Shown: one piece after another, positions 17,472 through 27,709 of the stretch
How the letters are laid out: every line of letters begins with the position of its first letter
How positions within the stretch are numbered: position 1 is the stretch's first letter
Assembly (NCBI RefSeq): GCF_023703795.1
Contig: NZ_CP098518.1
Location: forward strand, 2,976,001-3,040,000
Length of the DNA stretch: 64,000 nucleotides
Source of the DNA: Haloplanus sp. HW8-1
GTDB taxonomy: Archaea; Halobacteriota; Halobacteria; Halobacteriales; Haloferacaceae
Direction: 5' to 3'
Position numbers and translations under genes: made by a program
The notes under the pieces: generated by a model
The model's database searches: none
What the model was told of the DNA's origin: nothing
What the model saw: only the letters and a program-made list of their open reading frames with translations

Positions 17472-18848
17472 ATGCAACTGTTCGGTTCGAGCGGCACGCG
17501 TGGGGTGGTCGGCGAGGAGTTCACGCCCGAACTCGTCCGACGGGTGGCGGCCGCCGTGGCCACCGTCTGGGACGCCGACCGGATCGCCGTCGCCCGCGAC
17601 ACCCGCCTCTCGGGCGGCCCGCTCGCCGACGTGGCGGCGGGCACCCTGGCGGCCGCCGGCGCCGACGTGGATCGACTCGGCGTCCTTCCGACGCCCGGGG
17701 TCGCCTACTACTGTGCGACCGCGTCGGTTCCCGCCCTTCTTCTCACCGCCTCGCACAATCCGCCGGCGTACAACGGCATCAAGCTACTCGGCGCCGACGG
17801 CACGGAACTCTTCGTCGACGCCTACGAGCGCGTCGAGGCGGCGGTCGGCGACGACGCCCTCGCCGCGTGGGACGCCGTGGGCGACGCCCGGCAGGTCGAC
17901 GGCGTCGCCGACGAGTACCGGGCGGACCTGCTGGCCCACCTCGACCGCGAGGCCGTCGCGGCCGCCGACCTCACCGTCGCCGTCGACCCCGGCCACGGCG
18001 CCGGCTCGTCGATCTCACCCGACTTCCTCCGCGAACTCGGCTGTGCCGTCCGTACCGTCCACGCCGACCCCGACGGTCACTTCCCCGGCCGCGACCCCGA
18101 ACCCGTCGCCGAGAACCTGACCGACCTCCGACGTCTCGTTCGGACGACCGACGCCGACGTGGGGATCGCCCACGACGGCGACGCCGACCGCGCCATCTTC
18201 GTCGACGAGACGGGCGCCGTCGTCGACGGCGACACCTCGCTCGCGGCGCTCGCGGCCGCGGAACTCTCCCGGATCGACCGGACGGCGTCCGGCGACGTCG
18301 CGGTCGTCTCCGCCGTCAACGTCTCACAGCGACTTGTCGACGTCGTCGCCGACGCCGGCGCGGAACTCGACCTGACGCCCATCGGCTCGACACACCTCGT
18401 CACGCGTGTGCGCGACCGTCGACGGGCGGGCGATCGGGTCCCCATCGCCGGCGAGGGCAACGGCGGCATCTTCTTCCCGAGATACCGTCTCACCCGCGAC
18501 GGCATCTACGCTGCGGGGAAGTTCCTCGAGTTGCTCGCCGACGCGGACGCCACGGCGAGCGAGGTGGTCGCGCCCTTCACCGACTACCACTTGGTTCGCG
18601 AGAACCTGACTTACGACGACGACGCCGAGCGCGCGCGACTCCTCGACGCCGCCGAGACGTACGCCCACGAGGCCGACGTCGCCCTCGATACCACCGACGG
18701 CTACCGCCTCGATTACGGCGACGCGTGGGTGCTGGTCCGGCCGAGCGGCACCGAACCGAAGGTCCGGATCTACGCCGAGGCGCGCGACGCCGACCGGGCG
18801 TCGACGCTCGCGACCGACCTGCGTCGACGGCTCGACGCGGCGCGCTGA
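17472..18848 (+). CDS. glmM: phosphohexomutase (phosphoglucosamine/phosphomannomutase)
   Basis: 458 residues with all four alpha-D-phosphohexomutase signatures: active-site serine loop TASHNPPAYNGIK, metal loop DGDADR, sugar-binding GEGNGGIFFP, and phosphate-binding RPSGTEPKVRIY. It moves phosphate between C6 and C1 of glucosamine, glucose or mannose; the specificity cannot be fixed from sequence alone, so the symbol is provisional. GATTTGTG lies about 27 bases before the ATG. Divergent from hisA and convergent with the coiled-coil gene, with stops one base apart. Confidence 0.88.
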   Translation: MQLFGSSGTRGVVGEEFTPELVRRVAAAVATVWDADRIAVARDTRLSGGPLADVAAGTLAAAGADVDRLGVLPTPGVAYYCATASVPALLLTASHNPPAYNGIKLLGADGTELFVDAYERVEAAVGDDALAAWDAVGDARQVDGVADEYRADLLAHLDREAVAAADLTVAVDPGHGAGSSISPDFLRELGCAVRTVHADPDGHFPGRDPEPVAENLTDLRRLVRTTDADVGIAHDGDADRAIFVDETGAVVDGDTSLAALAAAELSRIDRTASGDVAVVSAVNVSQRLVDVVADAGAELDLTPIGSTHLVTRVRDRRRAGDRVPIAGEGNGGIFFPRYRLTRDGIYAAGKFLELLADADATASEVVAPFTDYHLVRENLTYDDDAERARLLDAAETYAHEADVALDTTDGYRLDYGDAWVLVRPSGTEPKVRIYAEARDADRASTLATDLRRRLDAAR

Positions 18849-19976
18849 TCACTCGGCCGTCGCCGTCAGCGCCGCCTCGATCCGCTCGCGTTCGTCGCGG
18901 GCGGCCGTCAGTTCCGCCTCGACGGCACCCCGCTCCAGCCGTTCTCGCTCCGCCTCGTCGAGTTCGTCCCGAGCGAGCGCCGTCTCCCGGAGGCGATCGT
19001 ACGCGACGTCGTCGGGCAGGTCACGGAGGCGACGCGCCGCCGCGACGGTCCCCTCGTCCGCGAAGCGCGCGACGACCGAGACGAGTTCCGACGCCCGATA
19101 CCGCAGGGTCTCGGCATCCGGCGGCGGCCACGACACGACGAGCGGGTCGGCGTCGAGGCGTTCGAGGTAGGTCCGGTGGGTGCCCACCCGGGTCCGCAGG
19201 GCCGCGGGGTCGTCGACGTAGTGTGAGAGCTTCGACGTCGAGTAGTCGGCGTACTCGAGCAGCGTCGGGATCGGCTCCTCGCCGGCGGGGCGGCTCTCGA
19301 CGTACTCCCGCAGGTCTGGCGGGACCTCGGGGAAGGCGGCGAGCGGGTAGGCCCGACTCGCCGCGACGACGCGGAACACCTCGCGGGCGCTCGCGTCTCG
19401 CCGGAACGCCGCCCAGGCCTCCCTGACCGCCTCGTCGTAGGCCTCGATCGGCTCGCGGAGGCGGTCGACCGGCGCGTCGAGGTCCGCCTCCCCCAGTCGT
19501 TGGAGCCGCTCGAGCGAGTCGATCCGCGCGTCGAGGTCCCGCAGCCGCCGGCGCGCGTCCCGGCGCGCCGCCTCGAAGGCCTCGCGCGCCGCCTCGCGGT
19601 CCGCCAGCAGGTCGACCAGATCCGCCGCCGGGCCGAGTTCCTCGCGGGCCCGATCGAAGTCGTCCTCGCCGAGGCGCCGCTGATCGAGCAGGTCGTTCGC
19701 CGCCTTGAAGGCGTCCCGCGCCGGCAGGTCGTCGTCGAGGCCCTCGGTCAGTTCGACGAACGACTCCTGGAACTCGACGAACGCGGCGAAGTCGCCGGTG
19801 CCGGTCGCCCGCCCCTCGTACCGGTCGAGCAGGTCGGTCGCCTCGCGGTAGGCCGCTCGCACCGCCTCCAGTCGCGCCTCGCCGCGGGCCTCGACGGCCG
19901 CGCGGGCGTCGGCCAGGTCCTCGCTGGCCGCCCGCAGTCTCGACGCGACGTCGGCCGATCCGTCGTTCCCGCTCAT
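18849..19976 (-). CDS. haloarchaeal coiled-coil protein (DUF7118-like)
   Basis: 375 residues, very rich in Ala, Arg, Asp and Glu with long heptad patterns over about 1-190 and again near the C-terminus. No membrane segment, Walker motif or cysteines. The middle (about 195-260) is less helical, with [16 protein letters not shown] and [19 protein letters not shown] link it to a haloarchaeal DUF (DUF7118) from memory only. Its ATG overlaps the hisI stop region by four bases, so it is probably translated after hisI, though a histidine role is not implied. Confidence 0.7.
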   Translation of the reverse strand: MSGNDGSADVASRLRAASEDLADARAAVEARGEARLEAVRAAYREATDLLDRYEGRATGTGDFAAFVEFQESFVELTEGLDDDLPARDAFKAANDLLDQRRLGEDDFDRAREELGPAADLVDLLADREAAREAFEAARRDARRRLRDLDARIDSLERLQRLGEADLDAPVDRLREPIEAYDEAVREAWAAFRRDASAREVFRVVAASRAYPLAAFPEVPPDLREYVESRPAGEEPIPTLLEYADYSTSKLSHYVDDPAALRTRVGTHRTYLERLDADPLVVSWPPPDAETLRYRASELVSVVARFADEGTVAAARRLRDLPDDVAYDRLRETALARDELDEAERERLERGAVEAELTAARDERERIEAALTATAE

Positions 19977-20341
19977 TCGTCGTCGTACACCGCGTCGGGA
20001 TCGAACACCCGCTCGCCGACCGTCTCGCCCTCGACGGTCCGGTAGAAACAGGAGCGGTGGCCGGTGTGGCAGGCGCCCCCCTCCTGGTCGACGAGATAGA
20101 GCAGCGTGTCGGCGTCACAGTCCACCCGCACCTCCTCGACGTGCTGGACGTTCCCGCTCGTGGCACCCTTCTCCCAGAGTTCGTCACGGCTCCGGGAGTA
20201 GTAGTGTGCTCGCCCCGTCTCGCGGGTGCGGTCGAGCGCCGAAGGCGAGACGTACGCCAGCATCAACACCTCGCCGGAGTCGGCGTCCTGTGCGACGGCG
20301 GGGACGAGGCCGTCGGCTCCGAAGTCCACGTCGACGGTCAT
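19973..20341 (-). CDS. hisI: phosphoribosyl-AMP cyclohydrolase
   Basis: 122 residues, single-domain archaeal HisI. Opens the adenine ring of PR-AMP, the third step of histidine synthesis. Signature residues: [18 protein letters not shown], then [11 protein letters not shown] with metal-binding Asp and Cys, and the zinc ligands in [14 protein letters not shown]. No fused HisE domain. ACCTATCGG about 27 bases upstream acts as promoter. Overlaps the following coiled-coil gene by four bases. Confidence 0.95.
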   Translation of the reverse strand: MTVDVDFGADGLVPAVAQDADSGEVLMLAYVSPSALDRTRETGRAHYYSRSRDELWEKGATSGNVQHVEEVRVDCDADTLLYLVDQEGGACHTGHRSCFYRTVEGETVGERVFDPDAVYDDE

Positions 20342-20381
20342 ATCCGACTCTGGGTGCCTTCCCCCGATAGGTCTTGTGTCA

Positions 20382-21377
20382 CTACACGGCGCCGACCGCG
20401 CGAAGCAGTCCGAAGAGGAGGTCCCCGTAGGTCAAGGCGAGACAGAGTCCGAGAAAGAGTGGGACGATGAAGGGAATCCCGGGGGAGATCCACACCGACT
20501 CGCGGGTCGTCACGACGTCGAGTCCTTCCCGGAGCGTCTCCGGGGTCGTCCCGTAGGCGCTCCCGTCGATTTCGGCGAGGAACCGCTCGGCGGCCCACGG
20601 ATCGTCGAACGACGCCTCTACGTCCGCGTCGGCCTCGTCGACGTCGGCCGGCGCCTCGCGGCGTTCGACGGCCGCCTCGTCGACAGCTCCATCGGTCGGT
20701 TCGTGTGTCTCGCCCACGCTCTCGGGGTCGCGGTAGGCTGCCGGGTTCGCCCGGAGTGCTGCGAGGCCGGTTCCCCGCCACCGCAGGTACATCCGCAGGG
20801 CGTCGAGATCGAGACCGCGCCGCGTGAACGAATCGGTCGTCTCGAACAGACGGCCGTGTTCGGCCGGCAGCGCGGAGACGTCGGTCCGCCGGCCGAGGAA
20901 CATGACGGGCGCCTCGTCGCCCCGGAGGCCGTTGCGGACGCCGAGGTAGACCGGATAGGCCATCCCGACGAGGACGGCGTTCGTCAAGATCGTCATCGAG
21001 AACACGCCGACGTTCGTGACCACCGCCGGATAGGCGCCCGTCGAGAGGTAAAAGACCGGATAGGTGGGAAAGAGCACGGCGAGGGTCATCAGCGCCTTGG
21101 CGTCGGCGCCGCCGAAGCCGCCGATCCACCAGAGCCCGTACCCGAGGGGGACGAGAACGAGGACGCTGATCCCCACCCGAACGACAAAGAGTCGGTCGTC
21201 GACGCCCGCGACCGGCAGATGGGCGAGTGCATCCCACACGAGCGTCAGCAGTCCGACGGCTGCGAGGGGATACCACAGGCGGTTCGGGAGCCGACGAGTA
21301 CGTACGTCGCGCCACGCCGCCCATCCCAGCGCCGGGACCGCGATCAACCGCAGCAGGTCCGTCGTCGCCGCGAGCAT
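20382..21377 (-). CDS. archaeal prepilin peptidase (A24)
   Basis: 331 residues with hydrophobic segments at both ends and a soluble insertion of about 120 residues (170-290). The aspartate protease pair is visible: the N-terminal [11 protein letters not shown] with Asp in the first loop and the second site [10 protein letters not shown] (GxGD-like, here GGAD). The family cuts class III signal peptides from pilins and archaellins, as PibD/FlaK do. Haloarchaeal members commonly carry an enlarged cytosolic loop. No pilin or archaellin genes lie in this window. Confidence 0.88.
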   Translation of the reverse strand: MLAATTDLLRLIAVPALGWAAWRDVRTRRLPNRLWYPLAAVGLLTLVWDALAHLPVAGVDDRLFVVRVGISVLVLVPLGYGLWWIGGFGGADAKALMTLAVLFPTYPVFYLSTGAYPAVVTNVGVFSMTILTNAVLVGMAYPVYLGVRNGLRGDEAPVMFLGRRTDVSALPAEHGRLFETTDSFTRRGLDLDALRMYLRWRGTGLAALRANPAAYRDPESVGETHEPTDGAVDEAAVERREAPADVDEADADVEASFDDPWAAERFLAEIDGSAYGTTPETLREGLDVVTTRESVWISPGIPFIVPLFLGLCLALTYGDLLFGLLRAVGAV

Positions 21378-21476
21378 TATCGAACCCCGGCGCGGGGAGG
21401 AATTAGGGGTTCCGACTCGTCGGCGCTATCGCTCTCCGGTGTGGCCGAAAAAACGCGGATCGTGTCGGCGTCGCGC

Positions 21477-21866
21477 TCAGATGACGCGGTTCTGGAGGTA
21501 GTCGAGGTGTTTCGCGTTGTAGACGAGCTTCACCTCGTCGGCCGTCGGGCTGCCGATGCAGGTCAGCCGGACGTCCTTCTCCTCGACTTCCTCGTCCGAG
21601 AGGATCTGCTGCATGTCCATGTCGAGGTCACCCTCCATGACGATGGCCGCGCAGTTCGCGCAGGCGCCGGCACGGCACGAGAAGGGCCAGTCGTAGCCCT
21701 GTGCCTCGGCCGCTTCGAGGACGTACTCGCCCTCGTTGACGTCGAGTGAGCCGTAGTCCTCGTCGTCGAGCCCCGCGTCGGCGGCCTTCTCGAAGAGGTC
21801 GTCTTCGTCCATCTCCCAGCCGTGGTCGTCCAGCACTTCGTAATTGAGGTATTCTACCGTGGGCAT
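21477..21866 (-). CDS. fer: halophilic 2Fe-2S ferredoxin
   Basis: 129 residues, exactly the length of the well-known halobacterial plant-type ferredoxin, with the acidic halophilic insertion near the N-terminus. Cluster ligands: CRAGACANC plus the remote RLTCIG. It accepts electrons from pyruvate and 2-oxoglutarate ferredoxin oxidoreductases. The ATG at 21866 is preferred over a TTG at 21869; TCTAATG lies about 27 bases upstream, giving a leaderless transcript. The 150 bases between it and lpdA hold no convincing gene. Confidence 0.96.
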   Translation of the reverse strand: MPTVEYLNYEVLDDHGWEMDEDDLFEKAADAGLDDEDYGSLDVNEGEYVLEAAEAQGYDWPFSCRAGACANCAAIVMEGDLDMDMQQILSDEEVEEKDVRLTCIGSPTADEVKLVYNAKHLDYLQNRVI

Positions 21867-22016
21867 CAACTGAGTAGTTGCGCGGCCACCCCATTAGACT
21901 TTGCTGTTCGGCGAAGACTCGTCGGCGAACCCGTTCGTTTTCGCCGCCGTCAACGTTGTTTCACGAACTGATGACGCTCCGAGTATGTGAACGCTGAACG
22001 ATATGTGGCGCCGTGG

Positions 22017-23441
22017 CTACCGGTTCAGCGTGTGGATCGCCTGTCCGAGGGCGTTCTCGACGGCCTCCATCGTCGCCTCCGAGAGCGTCGGATGGGTGTG
22101 GATCGTCGCCGCTACGTCTTCCAGCCGGGCGCCCATCTCGATGGCCAGCGTCGGTTCGGCGATCAGTTCCGAGGCCTCGGGGCCGACGATCTGTGTCCCG
22201 AGCAGGAAGCCGTCTGCGCTCGCGACCACCCGGACGAAGCCCTCGGTCTCGCCGAGTGTCAGCGCCCGGCCGCTGGCGTTGAGGGGCATCTCGCCGGTCA
22301 CCGGGTCGTACCCCTCCTCGGCCGCCTCGTCGGCAGTCAGGCCGACTGTCGCGATCTCCGGATCGGTGAACACCGCCGCCGGTACCGCCGCCGCGTCGAA
22401 CGCCGCCGGCTCGCCCGCGATGGCCTCCGCGGCGACGATCCCTTCCGCCGACGCGGCGTGTGCGAGCATCGGCTCGCCCGCCACGTCGCCGACGGCGTAG
22501 ATGCCGTCCACGTCGGTCTCGCACCGCTCGTCGGTCTCGAAGAACCCGTCGTCGTTCGGGTCGAGTCCCGCGTTCTCGGCGTCGAGCGAGTCGGTCACCG
22601 GTTCGCGGCCGACCGCGACGAGCACCCGGTCGGCGCCGTAGGTCGACTCCTCGCCGTCCGCGTCCTCGGTGGTGACGACGACCCCGCCGTCGGCGGCGTC
22701 CCGCCACCCGCTTGCCCCCTCGCCGAAGTTGAACTCGATGCCGAGCGACTCGGCGCGCTTGCGCACCACGCGCGAGACGTCCTCCTCGTATCCCGGGAGG
22801 ACGTCGTCGAGCATCTCCACGACGGTCACGTCGCTTCCGAGTTTGGCAAACGACGTCGACAGCTCCATCCCGATGTAGCCCGCACCGACGACGACCAGCC
22901 GATCCGGCACCGTCTCGACCGAGAGCAGGCCGGCCGAATCCAGTACGGGATCGTCGGCGAAGTCGAAGCCCGGTAGCTGGATCGGTCGGCTCCCCGTCGA
23001 GACGATGCAGTGGTCGAACGCGACGGTTTCGGCGCCCTGCCCCTCGCCGCCGTGTTCGACGCGGACCGTCTCCTCGTCGACGAACTTCGCCGTCCCCTCG
23101 ATCAGGTTCACTCCGTTGGCCTTACAGAGTTTCTCGACGCCGCCCGTGAGGTGATCGACCACGCCGTCTTTCCACTCTCGCATCCCCGCCAGATCGACGA
23201 CGGGGTCGGCGTGGATGCCCATCTCCTCGGCCGTCGCCGCGTCGTGGGCGACGTCCGCGGCCGTGATGTACGCCTTCGAGGGGATACAGCCGCGGTTGAG
23301 ACAGACGCCGCCGTAGGCATCGCGTTCCACCAGCGTGACGTCCAGGTCGCGCTGTGCGGCGCGGATGGCGGCGACGTAGCCGCCCGGTCCCGCGCCGATG
23401 ACCAGTACCTCGGTTCCGGTAGTCACATCTCCAACGACCAT
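22017..23441 (-). CDS. lpdA: dihydrolipoyl dehydrogenase (E3)
   Basis: 474 residues. FAD-binding GAGPGGYVAAIRAAQ at 16-30, redox-active CLNRGC with Cys47 and Cys52, NAD-binding GAGYIGMELSTSFAKLG, second FAD motif YAVGDV, and the C-terminal dimer interface with HTHPTLSEATMEA containing the active-site His-Glu pair. It reoxidises dihydrolipoyl groups on the E2 and GcvH proteins. Here it sits beside the glycine-cleavage and glyA genes rather than with its E1/E2 genes at 35-39 kb, so it probably serves both complexes. Confidence 0.96.
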   Translation of the reverse strand: MVVGDVTTGTEVLVIGAGPGGYVAAIRAAQRDLDVTLVERDAYGGVCLNRGCIPSKAYITAADVAHDAATAEEMGIHADPVVDLAGMREWKDGVVDHLTGGVEKLCKANGVNLIEGTAKFVDEETVRVEHGGEGQGAETVAFDHCIVSTGSRPIQLPGFDFADDPVLDSAGLLSVETVPDRLVVVGAGYIGMELSTSFAKLGSDVTVVEMLDDVLPGYEEDVSRVVRKRAESLGIEFNFGEGASGWRDAADGGVVVTTEDADGEESTYGADRVLVAVGREPVTDSLDAENAGLDPNDDGFFETDERCETDVDGIYAVGDVAGEPMLAHAASAEGIVAAEAIAGEPAAFDAAAVPAAVFTDPEIATVGLTADEAAEEGYDPVTGEMPLNASGRALTLGETEGFVRVVASADGFLLGTQIVGPEASELIAEPTLAIEMGARLEDVAATIHTHPTLSEATMEAVENALGQAIHTLNR

Positions 23442-23467
23442 CGTTGGTGAAACTCCGGGCGCCCCCG

Positions 23468-23476
23468 CATATAAAG
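23468..23476 (-). promoter_or_regulatory. lpdA TATA box
   Basis: CTTTATATG on the minus strand, 27-35 bases before the lpdA ATG; the strongest TATA match in this part of the window, so lpdA has its own promoter rather than relying on glyA readthrough. Confidence 0.6.
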
Positions 23477-23501
23477 CCCGGCGGGGTGCGACGGCGGACT
23501 A

Positions 23502-24761
23502 TCACCGCGACTCGTACACCGGAAATTCGGTACAGAGGCGGTCGACTTCGGCGCGTACCTCGCTCGCCACGTCCGCGTCGTCGGGGGCGTTCAGCCGGTC
23601 GACGATCAGTTCGCCGACCGTCTCCATCGCCTCGGCGTCGAAACCACGGGTGGTGAGCGCGGGCGTGCCGATACGGATTCCGCTGGTGACGAAGGGTGAA
23701 CGGGTCTCGCCCGGCACCGTGTTCTTGTTGACCGTGATGCCGACGTCGTCGAGGGCGTCCTCGGCCGCCTCGCCCGTGAGGTCCGGATGGGAGTCCCGGA
23801 GGTCGAGGAGGAGGAGATGCTTGTCGGTCCCGCCGGAGACGGGCGTGACGCCGGCGTCCAGAAACACGTCGGCGAGCGTCTTCGCGTTCTCCACGACCCG
23901 CTCGGCGTAGTCGGTAAACGAGGGGTCGAGCGCCTCGCCGAACCCCACCGCCTTCCCCGCGATGTTGTGCATCAGGGGGCCGCCCTGCCCGCCGGGGAAG
24001 ATGGCCTTGTCTACCGCCTCCGCGTGCGCTTCGGTCGTCATGATCATGCCGCCGCGGCCGGCACGGATCGTCTTGTGCGTACTCCCGGTGACGAAGTCGG
24101 CGTCGCCGACGGGGGTGACGTGGACGCCGGCCGCCACCAGGCCCGTCACGTGGGCGATGTCCGCGAGGTGGTCGGCCCCGACCTCGTCGGCGATGGCCGA
24201 GAGGCGCTCGAAGTCGAACTCGCGGGGGTACGCCGAGGAGCCGCTGACGATCATGTCGGGATCGAACTCGGCGGCCTGGTCGGCGACGGCGTCGTAGTCG
24301 ATATACCCCGTCTCGGGGTCGACGCCGTACTGTTCGACGTCGTAGAGTTGGCCGGAGAAGTTGACGTGGTGGCCGTGGCTCAGGTGGCCGCCGTGGTTCA
24401 GGTCGAGCGAGAGGATGCGGTCGCCAGGTTCGAGGGCGGCGAAGTAGACGCCCATGTTCGCCTGCGTCCCGCTGTGGGGCTGGACGTTGACGTGGTCGGC
24501 GCCGAAGAGTTCCGTCGCACGCTCGATGGCGAGGGTCTCGACCGTGTCCATATGCTGGCACCCGCCGTAGTACCGCTCCCCGGGGTAGCCCTCCGCGTAC
24601 TTGTTCGTCATCACGCTCCCCTGGGCCTCCATCACCGCCTCGGAGACGTGGTTCTCCGAGGCGATCATCTCGAGGTTGTTCTCCTGTCTGCGCTCCTCGC
24701 CGGCGATGGCGTCGGCGACCGCCGGATCGGTCTCCCGAAGGGGTGAGGCGTTCGGTGGCAC
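23502..24761 (-). CDS. glyA: serine hydroxymethyltransferase
   Basis: 419 residues. Interconverts serine and glycine with tetrahydrofolate or a haloarchaeal folate. Seen: MIASENHVSEAV near the N-terminus, NVQPHSGTQAN, the PLP-lysine region TGSTHKTIRAGRGG, and GIRIGTPALTTRGF near the C-terminus. The open frame extends 17 residues further, but a GTTAAGTAG box lies 25-33 bases before the GTG at 24761, so I take that GTG. Neighbouring gcvPB and gcvPA make this a glycine/one-carbon block. Confidence 0.95.
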   Translation of the reverse strand: MPPNASPLRETDPAVADAIAGEERRQENNLEMIASENHVSEAVMEAQGSVMTNKYAEGYPGERYYGGCQHMDTVETLAIERATELFGADHVNVQPHSGTQANMGVYFAALEPGDRILSLDLNHGGHLSHGHHVNFSGQLYDVEQYGVDPETGYIDYDAVADQAAEFDPDMIVSGSSAYPREFDFERLSAIADEVGADHLADIAHVTGLVAAGVHVTPVGDADFVTGSTHKTIRAGRGGMIMTTEAHAEAVDKAIFPGGQGGPLMHNIAGKAVGFGEALDPSFTDYAERVVENAKTLADVFLDAGVTPVSGGTDKHLLLLDLRDSHPDLTGEAAEDALDDVGITVNKNTVPGETRSPFVTSGIRIGTPALTTRGFDAEAMETVGELIVDRLNAPDDADVASEVRAEVDRLCTEFPVYESR

Positions 24762-24785
24762 GGTTCGACCCAGGACCAACACCCA

Positions 24786-24794
24786 GTTAAGTAG
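24786..24794 (-). promoter_or_regulatory. glyA TATA box deciding a GTG start
   Basis: CTACTTAAC on the minus strand, 25-33 bases before the GTG at 24761. It lies inside the upstream extension of the open frame and argues against any earlier start. Confidence 0.5.
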
Positions 24795-24845
24795 CGGGGT
24801 CAGGTGGGACACCCACTCATTGACGGGGGCGCCCCTCCCGACCGA

Positions 24846-26324
24846 CTACAGGTCCTGCCACGACAGCCGCGGGGTCCGTGCGGCCGCCGCCTGGTCGATC
24901 CGCCGTGCGGTCGTCTCGGTCGGCGTCTCGGCCAACCGCTCCGGATCCATCGCCGCGACGGCGTCGAACGCCGCCGCGAGGTCGTCGAGTCGCCGCTTCG
25001 ACTCGGTCTCCGTCGGCTCCGTCATCAGCGCCTCGTCGACGATCTCGGGCCACTTCGTCGTCGGCGGGTGGACGCCGTGATCCAGCATCGCCTTCGCCAC
25101 GTCCGCGGCGTCCTCGTCCGCGCTCGCCACGAACTCGTGGTGGAAGGGGCCGTAGGGCACCTCGTACTCGATGCGCGAGGCGAGGTAGTTGGCGTTCAAC
25201 ACGGCCGTCTCGCTCACCCGCTCCAGTCCCTCGTCGCCGTGCCGGAGGATGTACGCGTAGGCCTTCACCAGCACCAGCCAGTTGCCCACGAACTCGTGGA
25301 CGCGCCCGATGCTGTGTTCCGGTTCGTAGGTCTCGTAGTCGCCGTCGGCTTCGCGGACCTGTGGGGTGGGGAGGTAGGGCGCGAGGGCAGCCCCGACGCC
25401 GATCGGGCCCTGTCCCGGTCCACCCCCGCCGTGCGGCGTCGCGAACGTCTTGTGCAGGTTGAAGTGCATGATGTCGAAGCCCATGTCGCCGGGACGGGCC
25501 TTGCCGAGCAGGGAGTTGAGGTTCGCGCCGTCGTAGTAGAGCAGGCCACCCGCCTCGTGGACGATCTCGGCGATCTCCTCGATGGACCGCTCGAACAGAC
25601 CGAGCGTGTTGGGGTTGGTGAGCATCAGGAGCGCGGTGTCGTCGCCGGCGGCCGCCTCCAGCGCCTCGACCTCGACCCGACCGTCCTCGTCGGACGGCAG
25701 TTCCACCACGTCGTAGCCGGCCATCGCCGCGCTGGCGAAGTTGGTGCCGTGGGCCGACTCGGGGACGATTACCTCGTTTCGCGATCCCTCGCCGTGGGCC
25801 TCGTGGTAGGCTTTCGCCACCTGGATGCCCGTGAACTCGCCGGCGGCACCGGCCGGCGGCTGGAGGGTCACCGCGTCCATCCCGCCGATGGCTCCGAGCG
25901 TCTCCTGCAGTTCGTACAGCAGGTGCAGGATGCCCTGTTTGTCGTCGTCGTCTCGGAGGGGGTGGACACGGTTGCCCGGGTGAGCCGCCACGTCCTCGGT
26001 GAACGCGGGGTTGTACTTCATCGTACACGAGCCCAGCGGGATGGGGCCGGAGTCGATGCCGTAGTTCATCTGCGAGAGCCGGGTGTAGTGGCGCGTCACC
26101 TCCGGTTCGGCGAGGTCCGGAAGCTCCAGTTCGTCACGCGTCAGGTCGTCCGGCAGCGACGACGTCACCGAGACGGTTTCGGTGCCCTTCTCGCTCGACA
26201 GCGGCTCGTACCGGTCGCCGGCGTACCACCGCGCCTGCTGGTGGGGGGCCTCCCGCCCCGTTGCCGCCGACGTCCCTTCGTCGGACGATCCGTCGTCCGC
26301 TCGCTCGTGACGCTCTTGGCTCAT
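24846..26324 (-). CDS. gcvPB: glycine dehydrogenase (decarboxylating) subunit 2
   Basis: 492 residues. The C-terminal half of the two-subunit archaeal P-protein, carrying the PLP lysine in [16 protein letters not shown]. Other family marks: [19 protein letters not shown] and [17 protein letters not shown]. With subunit 1 it decarboxylates glycine and loads aminomethyl onto lipoyl-GcvH. The ATG overlaps the gcvPA stop by four bases. The first 60 residues are acidic and probably disordered. Confidence 0.96.
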   Translation of the reverse strand: MSQERHERADDGSSDEGTSAATGREAPHQQARWYAGDRYEPLSSEKGTETVSVTSSLPDDLTRDELELPDLAEPEVTRHYTRLSQMNYGIDSGPIPLGSCTMKYNPAFTEDVAAHPGNRVHPLRDDDDKQGILHLLYELQETLGAIGGMDAVTLQPPAGAAGEFTGIQVAKAYHEAHGEGSRNEVIVPESAHGTNFASAAMAGYDVVELPSDEDGRVEVEALEAAAGDDTALLMLTNPNTLGLFERSIEEIAEIVHEAGGLLYYDGANLNSLLGKARPGDMGFDIMHFNLHKTFATPHGGGGPGQGPIGVGAALAPYLPTPQVREADGDYETYEPEHSIGRVHEFVGNWLVLVKAYAYILRHGDEGLERVSETAVLNANYLASRIEYEVPYGPFHHEFVASADEDAADVAKAMLDHGVHPPTTKWPEIVDEALMTEPTETESKRRLDDLAAAFDAVAAMDPERLAETPTETTARRIDQAAAARTPRLSWQDL

Positions 26325-27646
26325 GCGCCACCTCCGTAGCCGTCGAGGGCGTCGATCAGATCGTCCACCCGGTCGCGGTTGGTGTCGGTCACACAGACCG
26401 CGAGTCGCTCCTCGCCGCCGTCCTCGACGGTCCGGAGCGCGATGCCCGCGTGCCGGCAGTGATCGACCACGTCGGCCGGGGCGTCCGTCTCGACCAGCGC
26501 CTCGCGGAAGTGGTGGCCGTCGTAGACGGGCGCCTCGAAGCCGTCGAGGGCGTCGATCCGCTCGCAGGCATCGGCGATGCCGGTCACGCACTCCTCGGCC
26601 AGGTCGACGAGGCCGTCGGGGCCGAGCCACGTTGCGTGGATGGCCGCCCGGAGCGCCAGCCACGCCTGATTGGTGCAGATGTTCGAGGTGGCCCGCTCCC
26701 GACGGATGTGCTGTTCGCGGGTCTGCAGGGTCAGCGTGTACGCCCGGTTGTCCGCGCCGTCCTCGCCCGCGCCGACGAGGCGGCCGGGCACCTGCCGAAG
26801 GAACTCCTCGCGGCAGGCAAAGAGGCCGAGCCCCATCCCGTAGGTCGTCGGCAGCCCTAGCACGCTCGCGTCGCCGACCACCACGTCCGCGCCGTACGCC
26901 GCCGGGGGCTCCAACACCGACAGCGCGACGGCGTCCGACCCGACACAGAACAGCGCGTCGTGGTCCTCGGCTAGGTCACCGACCGCGTCGAGTTCCGTTT
27001 CGAGGACCCCCCGCGCGTTCGGCGTCGCCGCGTACACCATCGAGGTGGTCCCGTCGATCCGGTCGGCGAGGCCGTCCACGTCGACCGTTCCACCGCTCGT
27101 CGGATAGGTGTCGACGGCGATGTCGGGGCCGTCGGTGTAGTTGTCGAGCACCGACCGGACCCGGTCAGGCAGGTCGTCCGGGACGAGCACCCGGTCGCCG
27201 TCCGTCGCCCGTACTCGGTCCGCGAGCAGGGCCGCCTCGCCGAGGGCCGTCGCACGGTCGTACATCGAACAGTTGGCGACGCCCAGCCCCGTCAGTTCGA
27301 CGACGAGCGACTGGAACTCGAAGAGCGCCTGGAGAAAGCCCTGCGCGATTTCGGGCTGGTACTGCGTGTAACTCGTCAGGAACTCCCCGCGGAGTGAGAG
27401 CTGATCGACCACCGAGGGCACGTAGTGGTCGTAGTGGCCGCCGCCGAGAAACTCGGTGAGGTCGGCCGACTCGTCGAGGATATCCCCGACGGCTGCCCGC
27501 GTCTCTCGCTCCGAGTGTGCCTCGATCCCGTAGTCGTCGTCGAACCGGACCGAATCGGGGATGTCGAACAGATCGTCGGGGTCCGCTACCCCGACGGCGT
27601 CCAGCATCTCCGACCGTTCCGCCTCGGAGTGCGTCACGTACGGCAT
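26321..27646 (-). CDS. gcvPA: glycine dehydrogenase (decarboxylating) subunit 1
   Basis: 441 residues, the non-catalytic-lysine half of the split P-protein. Seen: [51 protein letters not shown], and [20 protein letters not shown] near residue 305. Forms the active heterotetramer with GcvPB. It heads the unit; the glycine-cleavage partners gcvT and gcvH are not in this window and must lie elsewhere. Confidence 0.96.
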   Translation of the reverse strand: MPYVTHSEAERSEMLDAVGVADPDDLFDIPDSVRFDDDYGIEAHSERETRAAVGDILDESADLTEFLGGGHYDHYVPSVVDQLSLRGEFLTSYTQYQPEIAQGFLQALFEFQSLVVELTGLGVANCSMYDRATALGEAALLADRVRATDGDRVLVPDDLPDRVRSVLDNYTDGPDIAVDTYPTSGGTVDVDGLADRIDGTTSMVYAATPNARGVLETELDAVGDLAEDHDALFCVGSDAVALSVLEPPAAYGADVVVGDASVLGLPTTYGMGLGLFACREEFLRQVPGRLVGAGEDGADNRAYTLTLQTREQHIRRERATSNICTNQAWLALRAAIHATWLGPDGLVDLAEECVTGIADACERIDALDGFEAPVYDGHHFREALVETDAPADVVDHCRHAGIALRTVEDGGEERLAVCVTDTNRDRVDDLIDALDGYGGGA

Positions 27647-27671
27647 GTTATTCGTCCTCGGGACGCTCGAC

Positions 27672-27680
27672 GTATATATT
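27672..27680 (-). promoter_or_regulatory. gcvPA TATA box
   Basis: AATATATAC on the minus strand, 26-34 bases before the gcvPA ATG; a strong promoter element for the gcvPA-gcvPB unit. Confidence 0.6.
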
Positions 27681-27709
27681 CGGCGTTGTGCCCCGCCCTC
27701 TCCGGTCGA

